Below, piece by piece: positions 1 through 8,909 of a DNA stretch of 52,954 bases. Below the pieces are notes generated by a model. The model was not told where the DNA came from, did not search any database, and saw only the letters and a list, made by a program, of their open reading frames with translations. The DNA is taken from NCBI GenBank assembly GCA_028712505.1, contig JAQTQC010000009.1, positions 1-52,954 of the forward strand, read 5' to 3'. The stretch comes from Candidatus Omnitrophota bacterium. Its GTDB lineage: Bacteria > Omnitrophota > Gorgyraeia > Gygaellales > Profunditerraquicolaceae. Position numbers and translations under genes: made by a program. How positions within the stretch are numbered: position 1 is the first letter of the stretch; each line of letters begins with the position of its first letter.

Positions 1-48
1 ATAATTCCATTATACAGGGGCTACACTTTTTTAAAGAACCGAAAAGAA

Positions 49-288
49 TTACTTCTTTTTCTTCTTTCCGCCTCTTTTCATTTTAGCACAGGAAACATCA
101 CCCTTCTTATCCAAGAAATAAAGATAGCCTACTTTTCTTTTGATCCCGCATTTGGCTACCTTCTTGGGGTTACCTCCCTTTTTAGATCCTCTGGCCATCT
201 TGGCGCAAGAGACATCGCCTTGCTTGTCGATGTAGTAGAGATAACCTTTTTCCCTCTTTACTCCTACCTTCATTACTTTATCTGCCAT
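49..288 (-). CDS. Small basic protein with an internal duplication
   Basis: A lysine-rich protein of about 79 residues that I cannot assign to a function. It is two copies of a roughly 36-residue unit; each has the pattern K-V-x-K-x-G-[VI]-K-R, then G-Y-L-Y-[YF]-[IL]-D-K, then GDVSCAKM and a basic tail. One Cys sits in each GDVSCAKM motif and one more in the second unit (KVAKCG). A GTG at 300 is possible, but the ATG at 288 is better: AGGGGGTGA lies 8 nt upstream as a strong Shine-Dalgarno. It is the last gene of the lysine/cofactor block. The basic charge could mean nucleic-acid binding; that is inference only. Confidence 0.6.
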   Translation of the reverse strand: MADKVMKVGVKREKGYLYYIDKQGDVSCAKMARGSKKGGNPKKVAKCGIKRKVGYLYFLDKKGDVSCAKMKRGGKKKKK

Positions 289-319
289 TTTCTGATTCAC
301 CCCCTCTCTTTATGTTAAC

Positions 320-1147
320 TTACGTTCCAATCTTTATCGGTTGTAAAATCTGTTTTAAGGTCGCGATTGCCGATAGAACCGCTAAAAAACTGGTTTTAGG
401 GTTCTGCGGATGTAGGATATTCTCAGTGCGCGTAAAAATCTTGGCAGCTTGAGATTCAATCTCGATTTCATGGATATTCTTATCCACCGCAGGACAAGCG
501 ATTATACGCACCCGGGTTTTGTTGATCCCTATTCCGGCTAGGCCCAGGACAGCAGCAACATTGATATTCTGCGGAAAATATTTAACCGCCTTGGAAGCGC
601 TGCCGTTAAACAGAACTTTATCCTGTTTTAAATCCGTCAGATTAAAATGCTTTTCTACATATTCAACACCGCTGAATGCTTTAGGGTTTTTACGGGTAGT
701 CAAGATCACCTTCTTGATCCCGGCGATATTCGCTGCCTTCAAGGCGTCTATCCCGGAAATAGCCCCGCTGGGGAAATAAACCATCGCATTATTCTTTCGG
801 CATAAAGTATACAATTCATCCAAATGGCCGACCATCCCGCCTACACTCATGACCATAATCTTACGGCCGCAAGCCAGAGATTGCCAAACAATATCCCATG
901 AAGCCTTTGCTGATGACGCCTCGATCACCAAGTCTGAACGCTTGATTAAATCTTTTAAATTACCAGCACACAATTTCAAACTCTTAGTCAATTTCTTAGA
1001 AAGCGCCCGGGCTTTATCCAACCTTATATCATAAAGGGCCACCAAAGAGGCATCCTGCCGCAAACCAACAACTATCTCTTCTGCCAGGGAGCTGCCGATT
1101 GCCCCACAACCAACAATACCTATTTTAAGCCGCTGCCTTTTATTCAT
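320..1147 (-). CDS. nadX: L-aspartate dehydrogenase (NadX family)
   Basis: Probably oxidises L-aspartate with NAD(P) to iminoaspartate, the first step of de novo NAD synthesis, as an alternative to NadB. The N-terminus is a Rossmann fold (IGIVGCGAIGSS); mid-protein are MSVGGMVGH and YFPSGAISGIDAL, the latter typical of the family, and the C-terminal half holds the DUF108-type region with FNGSASKAVKYFPQNINVAA. The length of about 275 residues is normal. The ATG at 1147 follows the panC stop with one base between, so translation is probably coupled; no Shine-Dalgarno is evident. The neighbours panC and folK are also cofactor genes. Confidence 0.82.
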   Translation of the reverse strand: MNKRQRLKIGIVGCGAIGSSLAEEIVVGLRQDASLVALYDIRLDKARALSKKLTKSLKLCAGNLKDLIKRSDLVIEASSAKASWDIVWQSLACGRKIMVMSVGGMVGHLDELYTLCRKNNAMVYFPSGAISGIDALKAANIAGIKKVILTTRKNPKAFSGVEYVEKHFNLTDLKQDKVLFNGSASKAVKYFPQNINVAAVLGLAGIGINKTRVRIIACPAVDKNIHEIEIESQAAKIFTRTENILHPQNPKTSFLAVLSAIATLKQILQPIKIGT

Positions 1148-1148
1148 T

Positions 1149-1997
1149 TTACACACGACCAATCACTGTATTATCAATAAGTCTAACCTTGCCAATCTTA
1201 ACCGCTAAAGCAATTAAGCATCCCGGCTCAATCTTTCTCAACTCTTTAAGCTGCTCCGGATCAATTATCGCGATATAATCAATCTTAGCCGGCCTATTCT
1301 TTTCGATCAATTGCCTCATCCTGCTGATTATCCTACCGCAATTACGCTGGCCATTTCTAATCAGGGTTTCCGCCAACCTCAGGGCCTTGGATAAAACCAA
1401 GGCAACAGATCTCTCTTGTTTATTTAAATAGGCATTCCGAGAACTCAACGCCAATCCGTCTTCCTGACGTACCGTGGGCAAAACTTTCACCTTAACCGGA
1501 AAATTCAGGTCCTTAACCATCCGGGAAATAATAATTGCCTGCTGAGCATCCTTCTGCCCCAGATAAAGCGCATCCGGATGGAGGATATTAAGCAATTTAG
1601 CCACGACAGTCGCCACCCCGCGGAAATGCCCGGGACGACTCGCCCCACAAAGACAATCGCTCAAATTATCCACATTAACAAACGTAGAATATCCTTCCGG
1701 GTACATATTATCTCTATCGGGCAGGAATACAAGATCTACACCCAGCCTGCGGCAAGATTCAATATCTTGCTTAAAACGGCGGGGATACTTCTTAAAATCT
1801 TCGCCCTTGCCGAATTGCGCTGGATTAACAAAAATACTTACCGCTACTATATCATTTTCTTTGCGCGCCCGGCTAATCAGGCTGAAATGTCCGGGATGCA
1901 AAGCTCCCATCGTAGGTACAAAACCTATGCGCTTTTTGAGTTGTTTGTTTTTTCCTGTTTCAATGCTTATCTTTTCGGGATCGCGGATAATTTTCAT
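1149..1997 (-). CDS. panC: Pantothenate synthetase
   Basis: Joins pantoate and beta-alanine with ATP to give pantothenate for CoA, in the cytoplasm. The class I nucleotidyltransferase signatures are present in order: PTMGALHPGH (HIGH-like), FVNPAQF, PGHFRGVATVV, LGQKDAQQ and GLALSSRNAYL (KMSKS-like). Its 282 residues match the family. The ATG overlaps the folK stop by 4 nt (ATGA), indicating translational coupling. panB and panD are not in this window; coaD at about 27 kb is the other CoA gene here. Confidence 0.96.
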   Translation of the reverse strand: MKIIRDPEKISIETGKNKQLKKRIGFVPTMGALHPGHFSLISRARKENDIVAVSIFVNPAQFGKGEDFKKYPRRFKQDIESCRRLGVDLVFLPDRDNMYPEGYSTFVNVDNLSDCLCGASRPGHFRGVATVVAKLLNILHPDALYLGQKDAQQAIIISRMVKDLNFPVKVKVLPTVRQEDGLALSSRNAYLNKQERSVALVLSKALRLAETLIRNGQRNCGRIISRMRQLIEKNRPAKIDYIAIIDPEQLKELRKIEPGCLIALAVKIGKVRLIDNTVIGRV

Positions 1998-2395
1998 AAA
2001 ATTTCCATTAATGGCTTGGTTACAAAATCCCGGTCAAACATTCGTGGATGCGGTATAGACAATTTCCTGTTGCTTATAACCTTATCTGCATAAAGCAAAA
2101 TATCCAAATCAATTACCCGGGGGCCGAAACGCACTGTCTTCTTCCTGCCCATCTGACTTTCAATCTCTTTCAACCTCTTAAGCAATATCAAAGCCGGCAG
2201 TTGAGTATCTATTTTTAACGCGACATTTAGGAATTTGCCCTGCCCAGCAGGCCCGCCGACCGCCAGACTCTCCATGGCCTTGGATTTCCTCAATACCCGG
2301 GTATTCTTCAACGCATTGACTTTATTGATCGCCAGTCTTATATTCTCTTTTCGCTTACCCAGGTTTGTCCCTACTCCAATATAACAAACTGCCAT
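1994..2395 (-). CDS. folK: HPPK, dihydropterin pyrophosphokinase
   Basis: 2-amino-4-hydroxy-6-hydroxymethyldihydropteridine diphosphokinase of folate synthesis. It transfers pyrophosphate from ATP to the pterin. The start YIGVGTNLGKR, the signature FGPRVIDLDILLY and the end IPHPRMFDRDFV are all diagnostic. At 133 residues it is a short, single-domain form, not fused to folB or folP. The start overlaps the dapL stop by one base (TAATG), and the end overlaps panC by 4 nt, so it belongs to one tightly packed operon. No other folate gene is visible. Confidence 0.93.
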   Translation of the reverse strand: MAVCYIGVGTNLGKRKENIRLAINKVNALKNTRVLRKSKAMESLAVGGPAGQGKFLNVALKIDTQLPALILLKRLKEIESQMGRKKTVRFGPRVIDLDILLYADKVISNRKLSIPHPRMFDRDFVTKPLMEIL

Positions 2396-3555
2396 TAAGA
2401 TATCTTCTTTAACCGCACTAAAGCTTCTTTAATCCTCTCTTTGGGTACAGTCAATGCCATACGGATATAACCTTCCCCGTATCTACCGAAACCAACTCCG
2501 GGAGTCGCTACAATATCAGTTTCTTTAAGCAACTTGGCGCTAAAACTTATAGAGTCGTATTTAGCCGGAGTTTTTATCCATACATAAAATGTAGCTTTTG
2601 GCTTTATCGCGCTCCAGCCTAAAGAAGTAAGCCCGTCAACCAAAATGTCACGCCGTTCCTGATAAAGATCGCACATAGATTTTACATATTCCTGGGGGCC
2701 TTCAATGGCTGCAACTGCAGCCAACTGGATCGCGGAAAATATTCCTGAATCAATATTGGACTTAACCTTGGCTAAAGCTGAAATCAACTGCCTGTTTCCG
2801 CTTGCCCAACCAACACGCCAGCCGGTCATATTATAAGTCTTAGAAAGAGAATGAAACTCGATCACTGCTTCTCTTGCACCCGGGAATTCCAAAAGACTTC
2901 GCGCTTTATAACCATCATAAGCCATTTCAGAATAAGCTAAATCTGAAATAATTATGACATTATTCCTGGCGGAGAATTCAATCAACTTGCGGTAAAAATC
3001 ATCACTGGCGCAGGCATTTGTGGGATTATTAGGATAATTAACAAAAATCATCTTCGCTTTTTTACGCACTAAAAGCGGAATTTTCTTTAAATCCGGCAGG
3101 AAATCATTTGATTCCAATAATGGCATTATATAAGGCGATCCGCCCGCCAATATCGTACCGCCTTTATAAGGAGGATAACACGGATCAGGAACCAGAGAAA
3201 TATCCCCGGGGTTAAGAAACGCCAAAGGAAAATGAGCTATTCCTTCTTTTGAACCGATCAAAGGCAGTATTTCCGCATCCGGATCCAGGTCAACATTAAA
3301 CCTATATTTATACCACCCCTGGATCGCCCGGCGCAAAACAGGCATTCCCTGGTCCAGGGCATAACGATGATTAGCCGGATCCTGGCTTGCTTTATACAAA
3401 GCCTCGATGATAAATTTAGGAGTAGGTTGATCTGGATCACCTATCCCCAAATCTATGATATCTCTCCCTTCTTTGCGAGCCTGGCGTTTGGCTTTATCAA
3501 TCTCAAGAAATAAATATGGCGGTAATGACTGGACTTTTTTTGACAACTTAAACAT
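2395..3555 (-). CDS. dapL: LL-diaminopimelate aminotransferase
   Basis: A fold-type I PLP aminotransferase. Its place between dapB and the other lysine genes, and the absence of dapD/dapC/dapE, indicate DapL, which converts tetrahydrodipicolinate directly to LL-diaminopimelate with glutamate as donor. Seen: IIDLGIGDPDQPTP near the N-terminus, NYPNNPTNA, DLAYSEMAYDG, and the PLP lysine in HSLSKTYNMTGWRVGW; the C-terminal Arg is in GEGYIRMAL. The length (386) suits DapL. A generic aspartate-type aminotransferase is the main alternative on sequence alone; context argues against it. Confidence 0.87.
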   Translation of the reverse strand: MFKLSKKVQSLPPYLFLEIDKAKRQARKEGRDIIDLGIGDPDQPTPKFIIEALYKASQDPANHRYALDQGMPVLRRAIQGWYKYRFNVDLDPDAEILPLIGSKEGIAHFPLAFLNPGDISLVPDPCYPPYKGGTILAGGSPYIMPLLESNDFLPDLKKIPLLVRKKAKMIFVNYPNNPTNACASDDFYRKLIEFSARNNVIIISDLAYSEMAYDGYKARSLLEFPGAREAVIEFHSLSKTYNMTGWRVGWASGNRQLISALAKVKSNIDSGIFSAIQLAAVAAIEGPQEYVKSMCDLYQERRDILVDGLTSLGWSAIKPKATFYVWIKTPAKYDSISFSAKLLKETDIVATPGVGFGRYGEGYIRMALTVPKERIKEALVRLKKIS

Positions 3556-3582
3556 CTTTTTTTGCCTTTCCTATTTATTATA

Positions 3583-4302
3583 TTATGTTTGCTGTTTTAA
3601 CACATCCTGCATTGAATAAAGCCCGGCTGGCTTTTGGAAAATCCATTTCGCTGCCTTTAGAGCGCCCACGACAAACAAATCGCGCGAATGCGCCTGATGC
3701 TTAATCTCAATACGCTCGGAATTCCCGCAGAAAACCACAGTATGATCTCCAAAAATATCACCCAGACGTATTGAATGCATGGGAATATTCTTTTGAGTAA
3801 TCTGCGTAATAACCTCGGCCATTTTCTTGGCTGTGCCGCTGGGGGCGTCTTTTTTGGCTTTATGATGCGCCTCTATAATCTCAACGCTATAATCAGACCC
3901 AAGTCTCTTGGTTATCTCAGGAAGGATAGAAAACAGGACATTTACTCCCACAGACATATTCGGGGTAAAGACTATCGGAACAATCTTAGAGATCTCCTCT
4001 ATCTTATTTTTCTGCGCATCGTTTAAACCTGTAGTCCCCAACACAAGCGCCTTTTTATATTTAGCTACATAATCCAAATGCTCATCAACCGCCTCGGGCA
4101 AAGTAAAATCCACCAGGACATCCACCAGAAATAAACCGTCTAGATTCGACGAAACCTTTAATCTGCCCAGCTCCTTACCGATTAAAGGAGTGCCCTTCTT
4201 TTCCAGCGCTAAAGCAACTTCAAAATCCTTGTCAAAAGCGGCAAGCTCAAAAATCCGCCTGCCCATTTTTCCGCAGGCACCGGTAATTCCTAATTTTATC
4301 AT
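3583..4302 (-). CDS. dapB: 4-hydroxy-tetrahydrodipicolinate reductase
   Basis: Second step of the diaminopimelate branch: NAD(P)H reduction of the DapA product to tetrahydrodipicolinate. The N-terminal nucleotide motif is GITGACGKMGRRI; LVDFTLPEAV and TPNMSVGVNVLF follow. The signature EIIEAHHKAKKDAPSGTA carries the catalytic His/Lys and substrate-binding residues. Its 239 residues are slightly shorter than the E. coli enzyme but usual for compact forms. An AGGAG lies just upstream of the ATG. A gap of about 100 nt with a palindrome separates it from dapA. Confidence 0.95.
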   Translation of the reverse strand: MIKLGITGACGKMGRRIFELAAFDKDFEVALALEKKGTPLIGKELGRLKVSSNLDGLFLVDVLVDFTLPEAVDEHLDYVAKYKKALVLGTTGLNDAQKNKIEEISKIVPIVFTPNMSVGVNVLFSILPEITKRLGSDYSVEIIEAHHKAKKDAPSGTAKKMAEVITQITQKNIPMHSIRLGDIFGDHTVVFCGNSERIEIKHQAHSRDLFVVGALKAAKWIFQKPAGLYSMQDVLKQQT

Positions 4303-4347
4303 TCAAACTCCTTTATCCTTCGCTTAAGCAGCTTAGGATTCCGCACA

Positions 4348-4363
4348 ACAAGTGCGCACTTGT
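4348..4363. repeat. 16-bp perfect palindrome between dapA and dapB
   Basis: ACAAGTGCGCACTTGT reads identically on both strands. It lies in the 104-bp dapA-dapB gap, the widest inside this operon. There is no U-tract, so it is not a standard terminator. It could be an operator, an RNA-processing hairpin or chance. Confidence 0.5.
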
Positions 4364-4406
4364 CAATAGTATACGGCAAGATACGTTACATGAAAACTCC
4401 GGGTGC

Positions 4407-5285
4407 TCATTTCAATAAACCGTAGTCCTTGAGTGCCTTTTTAAGTTTTCCCAGATTATCTTGCGACATCTCGCACATTGGAAGACGTAAATCCGGATCG
4501 CACATCCCCAATAGGCCCATCGCGGTTTTAACCGGGATGGGATTAGTCTCCATGAAACAAGCCTTGATCAACGGCAATAACTTATAATGCAGGCTTTGAG
4601 CCTTCCTAAGATTACCTTTTTCAAACGCACTGACCAAGCCCGCAACATCAGCCGGCACAATATTAGCTACTACGGAAATAATCCCTATACCGCCAATGCT
4701 CAAAACGGGCAAAGTAAGGGAATCATCTCCCGAAATAAGCTGGAAACCTGGCGGACAAAGTGACTTGATCCGCGACATCTGATCCAAGCTCCCGGATGCC
4801 TCTTTTACCGCCACGATATTCTTGCAATCCCGGGCTAAATTGGCAATTGTCTCAGGCTCGATATTCACTCCAGTACGGCTGGCAATATTATAAAGAATGA
4901 TCGGAATCTTTACCGACTGGGCAATAGCTTTAAAATGCCTGTATAAACCAGCCTGGGTCGGACGGTTATAATACGGAGAAACCTGTAAAGAAGCATCCGC
5001 ACCAGCGCTGGCTGCCTGCTTAGTGAGCATTATCGCTTCATCGGTAGAATTTGACCCTGTTCCGGCAATTACCGGAACCCTTTTATTAACCTGGTCAATA
5101 GTGACCTCAATCACCTTCTCGTGTTCGTCAAAAGTAAGCGTTGCCGATTCTCCGGTAGTGCCGCAAGGCACAATACCACTGGTGCCGTTTTTGATCTGAA
5201 ATTCGATCAATTCCCTTAATTTCTTCTCATCAACCTTACCATTGCGAAAAGGTGTGACAATGGCTACAATCGAGCCTTTAAACAT
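4407..5285 (-). CDS. dapA: 4-hydroxy-tetrahydrodipicolinate synthase
   Basis: Condenses pyruvate with aspartate semialdehyde, the entry step of lysine and peptidoglycan diaminopimelate synthesis. Of the NAL/DHDPS TIM-barrel family: IVTPF at the N-terminus, GTTGESATL, SPYYNRPTQAGLYRHF with the catalytic Tyr, and the Schiff-base Lys in IVAVKEASGS. Its 292 residues are standard. The ATG lies inside the end of dapF (8-nt overlap) behind AAAGGAGAG. Its substrate comes from asd at 17.3 kb, its product goes to the adjacent dapB. Confidence 0.96.
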   Translation of the reverse strand: MFKGSIVAIVTPFRNGKVDEKKLRELIEFQIKNGTSGIVPCGTTGESATLTFDEHEKVIEVTIDQVNKRVPVIAGTGSNSTDEAIMLTKQAASAGADASLQVSPYYNRPTQAGLYRHFKAIAQSVKIPIILYNIASRTGVNIEPETIANLARDCKNIVAVKEASGSLDQMSRIKSLCPPGFQLISGDDSLTLPVLSIGGIGIISVVANIVPADVAGLVSAFEKGNLRKAQSLHYKLLPLIKACFMETNPIPVKTAMGLLGMCDPDLRLPMCEMSQDNLGKLKKALKDYGLLK

Positions 5286-6063
5286 AATACTCTCCTTTGC
5301 AGACTATCTTCGCGCTTCCTTCCAACCAGACGTCTTTAAATTTATCTCCTACTTTATTAAAATATATCTTTAACACTTCGCCGCTTTGCGTCTTAACCCG
5401 GATTAAATCATTCAAATTATTTTTTAAAGCAAAGATTAAAGCTGAAGCTGTACTGCCCGTACCACAGGCCAGGGTTTCACCCTCAACCCCTCTTTCAAAA
5501 GTACGGATCCGGATAAGATCATCTCCTATTGCTTCCACAAAATTTACATTTGTCCCCGAAGGAGCGAACTTAAGATGCCACCTTATCAGGCGACCGATAC
5601 TATCAACATCCATCTTATCCAGCCCTTCGACAAAAACCACAACGTGGGGAACACCGGTATTAATAAAATTCACCTTAATCGGACGACCATTAACCTTTAA
5701 GGGAATATCAAGCTTAATTGCTTTAGGATCAGTAAGCTGAATCTTTACCTGGCTGCCGCAGACCTGGGTATTGATTATTCCAGCGAGAGTTGACATTTTG
5801 GCTTTTTTCTTACCGCTGAATAGAGCCGCACAACGCCCCCCATTACCGCACATCTCCGCCTCTGAACCGTCAGAATTGATAATCCGCATATGCAAATCCG
5901 CATTCTTAGTCTTACCGATCAACAATAAACCGTCAGCACCTACGCCAAACTTCCTATCGCAAATTGCCCTGGTTAAAACGCATAAATTGCCGGACGGTTT
6001 TTTATCGATAACCACAAAATCATTTCCAGAAGCTACCATTTTAACGAACTTAATCCTGGCCAT
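5278..6063 (-). CDS. dapF: Diaminopimelate epimerase
   Basis: Converts LL- to meso-diaminopimelate, needed for lysine and for peptidoglycan. A two-base, cofactor-free racemase: the two catalytic cysteines are in SEAEMCGNGGRCA (about residue 72) and ETLACGTGSTAS (about residue 200), each opening its half of the pseudo-symmetric fold. Its 261 residues are a little short but complete. The ATG directly abuts the lysA stop with no recognisable Shine-Dalgarno, so coupling is likely. It follows DapL in the pathway. Confidence 0.96.
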   Translation of the reverse strand: MARIKFVKMVASGNDFVVIDKKPSGNLCVLTRAICDRKFGVGADGLLLIGKTKNADLHMRIINSDGSEAEMCGNGGRCAALFSGKKKAKMSTLAGIINTQVCGSQVKIQLTDPKAIKLDIPLKVNGRPIKVNFINTGVPHVVVFVEGLDKMDVDSIGRLIRWHLKFAPSGTNVNFVEAIGDDLIRIRTFERGVEGETLACGTGSTASALIFALKNNLNDLIRVKTQSGEVLKIYFNKVGDKFKDVWLEGSAKIVCKGEYYV

Positions 6064-7308
6064 TTATCCGTTAGACTCATTACGGATTAAATCCGCATAA
6101 GTCTCCCTTTTTCTGATTACCCTTACCTTATTCTTAGATACCATAACTTCTGCTGCCCTAAGGCGCGAATTATAATTACTGGACATACTAAAACCATACG
6201 CCCCGGAACTCATCACCGCCAGGTAATCGCCCTCCTTGACACAAGCGATCTTGCGCTCTTTTGCCAGAAAATCACCGCTTTCACAGATCGGGCCGACCAC
6301 ATCGGCTTTTTCACTCTTAGTAGAACTCTTACGCAAAGTCAAGATATTGTGATGCGCTCCATAAAGCGCCGGACGGATTAAATCATTCATCCCGCCATCA
6401 ACAATAATAAATTTCTTTTTAGGGGTATGTTTAATATATAAGACTTTCGTGACCAATATCCCGGCATTGCCGACAATAAACCTTCCCGGCTCCATGATTA
6501 TCTTCAATCCGGTATCCTTCAGCAGAGGAGTTATTTCATCGGCATAAACCTGGGCGGTCTGAGGTGTTTCGCTATCATAAACAATCCCTAAGCCGCCTCC
6601 GATATTCAAATATTCAAGCTTAATCCCTTTTGATTCTAGCTTTTTAATAAAAGCGGAAACTTTTTTAATTGCCGCTACAAAAGGAGCGCTCTCGGTGATC
6701 TGCGAACCGATGTGAATATGCAGACCGCAGATACTGACATTCTTGAATTCATCGCGTAAAAGCAGGATTTTATAAGCGCTATTCAGATCAATGCCAAATT
6801 TATTGGTGATCTTGCCGGTAGTGATAAATTTATGCGTCTTGGCTTCGACATCAGGATTTATACGTATGGCTACCCGGGTAATCTTACCCAATCGACGGGC
6901 AATCCGGTCGATGCTTCTTAACTCCGGAAGCGACTCAACATTAAAGAAAAGTATTCCTTTGGAAATAGCCGTAGCAATCTCCGCTTCGGTTTTTCCTACC
7001 GAAGCATAAACAATTTTTTTGGCCGGGCAGCCGGCTTTTATGGCCCGGAAAAGCTCGCCCCCTGAAACAATATCCAAGCCTGCCCCTTTTTCAACTAAAG
7101 CTTTAAGGATAGACAGATTGGAATTGGCTTTTACTGAATAGCAAATAAGCGGATCGATCGCTGAAAAAGCTTTACGCAGCTTAATAAAATGATTTGTGAG
7201 AGTATTATAACTATAGATATGCAGCGGAGTGCCAAAGCGGACAGCCAAGTCCTGAACTTTTAAATTTTCACAGTACAGATTATTATTTTTGTATAAAAAA
7301 TCGTGCAT
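6064..7308 (-). CDS. lysA: Diaminopimelate decarboxylase
   Basis: Last step of lysine synthesis: PLP-dependent decarboxylation of meso-diaminopimelate. Of the fold type III (alanine-racemase-like) family: YSVKANSNL carries the PLP lysine, CGLHIHIGSQI and YLNIGGGLGI follow, then EPGRFIVGNAG, and the C-terminal barrel has GPICESGD with the catalytic Cys and SSGAYGFSMSSNYN. Its 414 residues are typical. It is the first gene of the dap operon; no clear Shine-Dalgarno precedes its ATG. Confidence 0.96.
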   Translation of the reverse strand: MHDFLYKNNNLYCENLKVQDLAVRFGTPLHIYSYNTLTNHFIKLRKAFSAIDPLICYSVKANSNLSILKALVEKGAGLDIVSGGELFRAIKAGCPAKKIVYASVGKTEAEIATAISKGILFFNVESLPELRSIDRIARRLGKITRVAIRINPDVEAKTHKFITTGKITNKFGIDLNSAYKILLLRDEFKNVSICGLHIHIGSQITESAPFVAAIKKVSAFIKKLESKGIKLEYLNIGGGLGIVYDSETPQTAQVYADEITPLLKDTGLKIIMEPGRFIVGNAGILVTKVLYIKHTPKKKFIIVDGGMNDLIRPALYGAHHNILTLRKSSTKSEKADVVGPICESGDFLAKERKIACVKEGDYLAVMSSGAYGFSMSSNYNSRLRAAEVMVSKNKVRVIRKRETYADLIRNESNG

Positions 7309-7424
7309 TTAAATTTTATTTTTGCGGGTCCTGCCTGCCGATCCACCTCGCCGTATTCACTTTTGTTATACACGGTAAGGGCTTCGTATTGCCAGCTACC
7401 CGCAAATACTGCCTTTCTTGATTT
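7309..7424. other. Intergenic region upstream of lysA
   Basis: A 116-bp gap without a credible gene. It holds a widely spaced inverted repeat (TTTGCGGGT near 7322 and ACCCGCAAA near 7400) and, on the minus strand, a possible -10 (TATAAC, near 7370) with a poor -35. If lysA has its own promoter it is here, but the signal is weak. Confidence 0.35.
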
Positions 7425-8801
7425 TTATTTCAACTTCCTACTCCAGAAAGATAACTGCTGCTTAACCAGCCTAGGATTTGTACTACCATAAGATTTCTTT
7501 AAATTTACCGATGCCCAGGCATTAAGGATATTCCTTACATCTGCTTTAAGTTTTGGAGAATATCTCTTCAGTTCACCATCGCTTAGAGAAGATATCTTTT
7601 TGCCTTTATCCAGACAATCCCTGACCATCCTGCCGACGATATCATGCGCCTGTCGATAGGAAACCCCTCTCTTAATCAGATACTCCACAATATCCACTGA
7701 AAATAAAGACTCGTCTTTGACCTTTGCGGCAATTGCTTCTTTTTCAATTACGATATTGGCGAAAAGAGCCATGAAAATCTCCAGAACATCTTTAATCGCA
7801 TCAATTGCGTCAAAAAGCGGAGGCTTATCCAGCTGCATATCTCTATTGTAAGAGGTAGGTAACCCCTTCATCAACATTATCACACTGGAAAGATTACCCT
7901 GTATCTGACCAACTGAGCCGCGAATCAGCTCCAGGATATCCGGATTCTTTTTATGCGGCATAATACTGGAACCGGTGCAAAATGAGAAATCAATATCAAT
8001 AAAATTGAATTCTTTGGTTGACCAAAGGATGAGATCCTCGGCTATGCGCGACAAATGCACGGAAAGTATCGCCAGGTCAGCCAATACTTCGATTATATAA
8101 TCACGGTCACTGACTGAATCTATGCTATTGGCGGTCAAGCTATCAAATTTCAGCTCTTTTCTCACAAAATTCCGGTCACTATTAAGCCCGGTGCCGGAAA
8201 AAGCACAAGAGCCAAGCGGCATGGAATTAATCCTCTTCTTAGCATCCAGCAATCTCTGTTTATCTCTTTCCAATGCCTCTACATATGCCAATAAATGGTG
8301 CGCCAATAAAACGCATTGTGCAATCTGCAAATGCGTATAGCCCGGGATAACTACTTCTGAATTATTGGCGGCAAATTTCAATATTGCTTTCTGCAGCTCT
8401 GCGCTAAACTCCACCAGGTTATCAACCTCGCTTCTTAAATACATCCGGGTATCCAAAGCAATCTGGTCATTTCTGGATCTGGCAGTATGCAATTTTTGCG
8501 CCGGCTCGCCGATCTTTTTATTTAGAAGCTCCTGGATATTAGAATGGATATCTTCAGCAGACGGATCAAATTTGAATTTGCCGCTAACCACATCCTGAAG
8601 TATCGAACTCAGACCGTTAACTATCTTACGGCTGTCTTTTTGAGGAATTATTTTCTGCTTAGCCAACATCTTGGCATGCGCAATGCTTCCTAGAATATCA
8701 TATTTAGCCAATCTCTGGTCATAGATAATTGATGAAGTGAATTTATCAGTCAATGCATTTGTCTTTTTGTTAAACCTTGTTCCCCAAAGCTTCTTCGCCA
8801 T
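7425..8801 (-). CDS. argH: Argininosuccinate lyase
   Basis: Last step of arginine synthesis: splits argininosuccinate into arginine and fumarate. Of the fumarase/aspartase superfamily. The N-terminus LWGTRFNKKTN is typical, HTARSRNDQIA and PGYTHLQIAQ contain active-site residues, and the superfamily signature GSSIMPHKKNPD carries the mobile serine loop. Its 458 residues are full length. GGGAGAAG precedes the ATG. The pathway ends here, in the last gene of the arginine cluster; a 108-bp gap separates it from argG. Confidence 0.97.
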   Translation of the reverse strand: MAKKLWGTRFNKKTNALTDKFTSSIIYDQRLAKYDILGSIAHAKMLAKQKIIPQKDSRKIVNGLSSILQDVVSGKFKFDPSAEDIHSNIQELLNKKIGEPAQKLHTARSRNDQIALDTRMYLRSEVDNLVEFSAELQKAILKFAANNSEVVIPGYTHLQIAQCVLLAHHLLAYVEALERDKQRLLDAKKRINSMPLGSCAFSGTGLNSDRNFVRKELKFDSLTANSIDSVSDRDYIIEVLADLAILSVHLSRIAEDLILWSTKEFNFIDIDFSFCTGSSIMPHKKNPDILELIRGSVGQIQGNLSSVIMLMKGLPTSYNRDMQLDKPPLFDAIDAIKDVLEIFMALFANIVIEKEAIAAKVKDESLFSVDIVEYLIKRGVSYRQAHDIVGRMVRDCLDKGKKISSLSDGELKRYSPKLKADVRNILNAWASVNLKKSYGSTNPRLVKQQLSFWSRKLK

Positions 8802-8909
8802 TTCTTCTCCCTCTAATTACAAAAGATTGCTGCCTAGGGGTGGCTTGGACTGGATTTAAGCCGCGGTGTGCGGCGAAAAACATTCCAAGACAGGACCCGT
8901 TCAGCGCAG
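8802..8909. other. argG-argH intergenic region
   Basis: No gene seen. It contains a short GC hairpin (GCCGC 8860-8864 with GCGGC 8870-8874) and other partial inverted repeats. On the minus strand the hairpin is not followed by a U-tract, so I do not call it a terminator. Confidence 0.35.

Noticed and set aside
519..779. Open frames antisense to nadX, panC, dapF, argJ and other biosynthetic genes
   Set aside because: They are shadows of well-recognised genes; none has a family motif or a convincing start signal.
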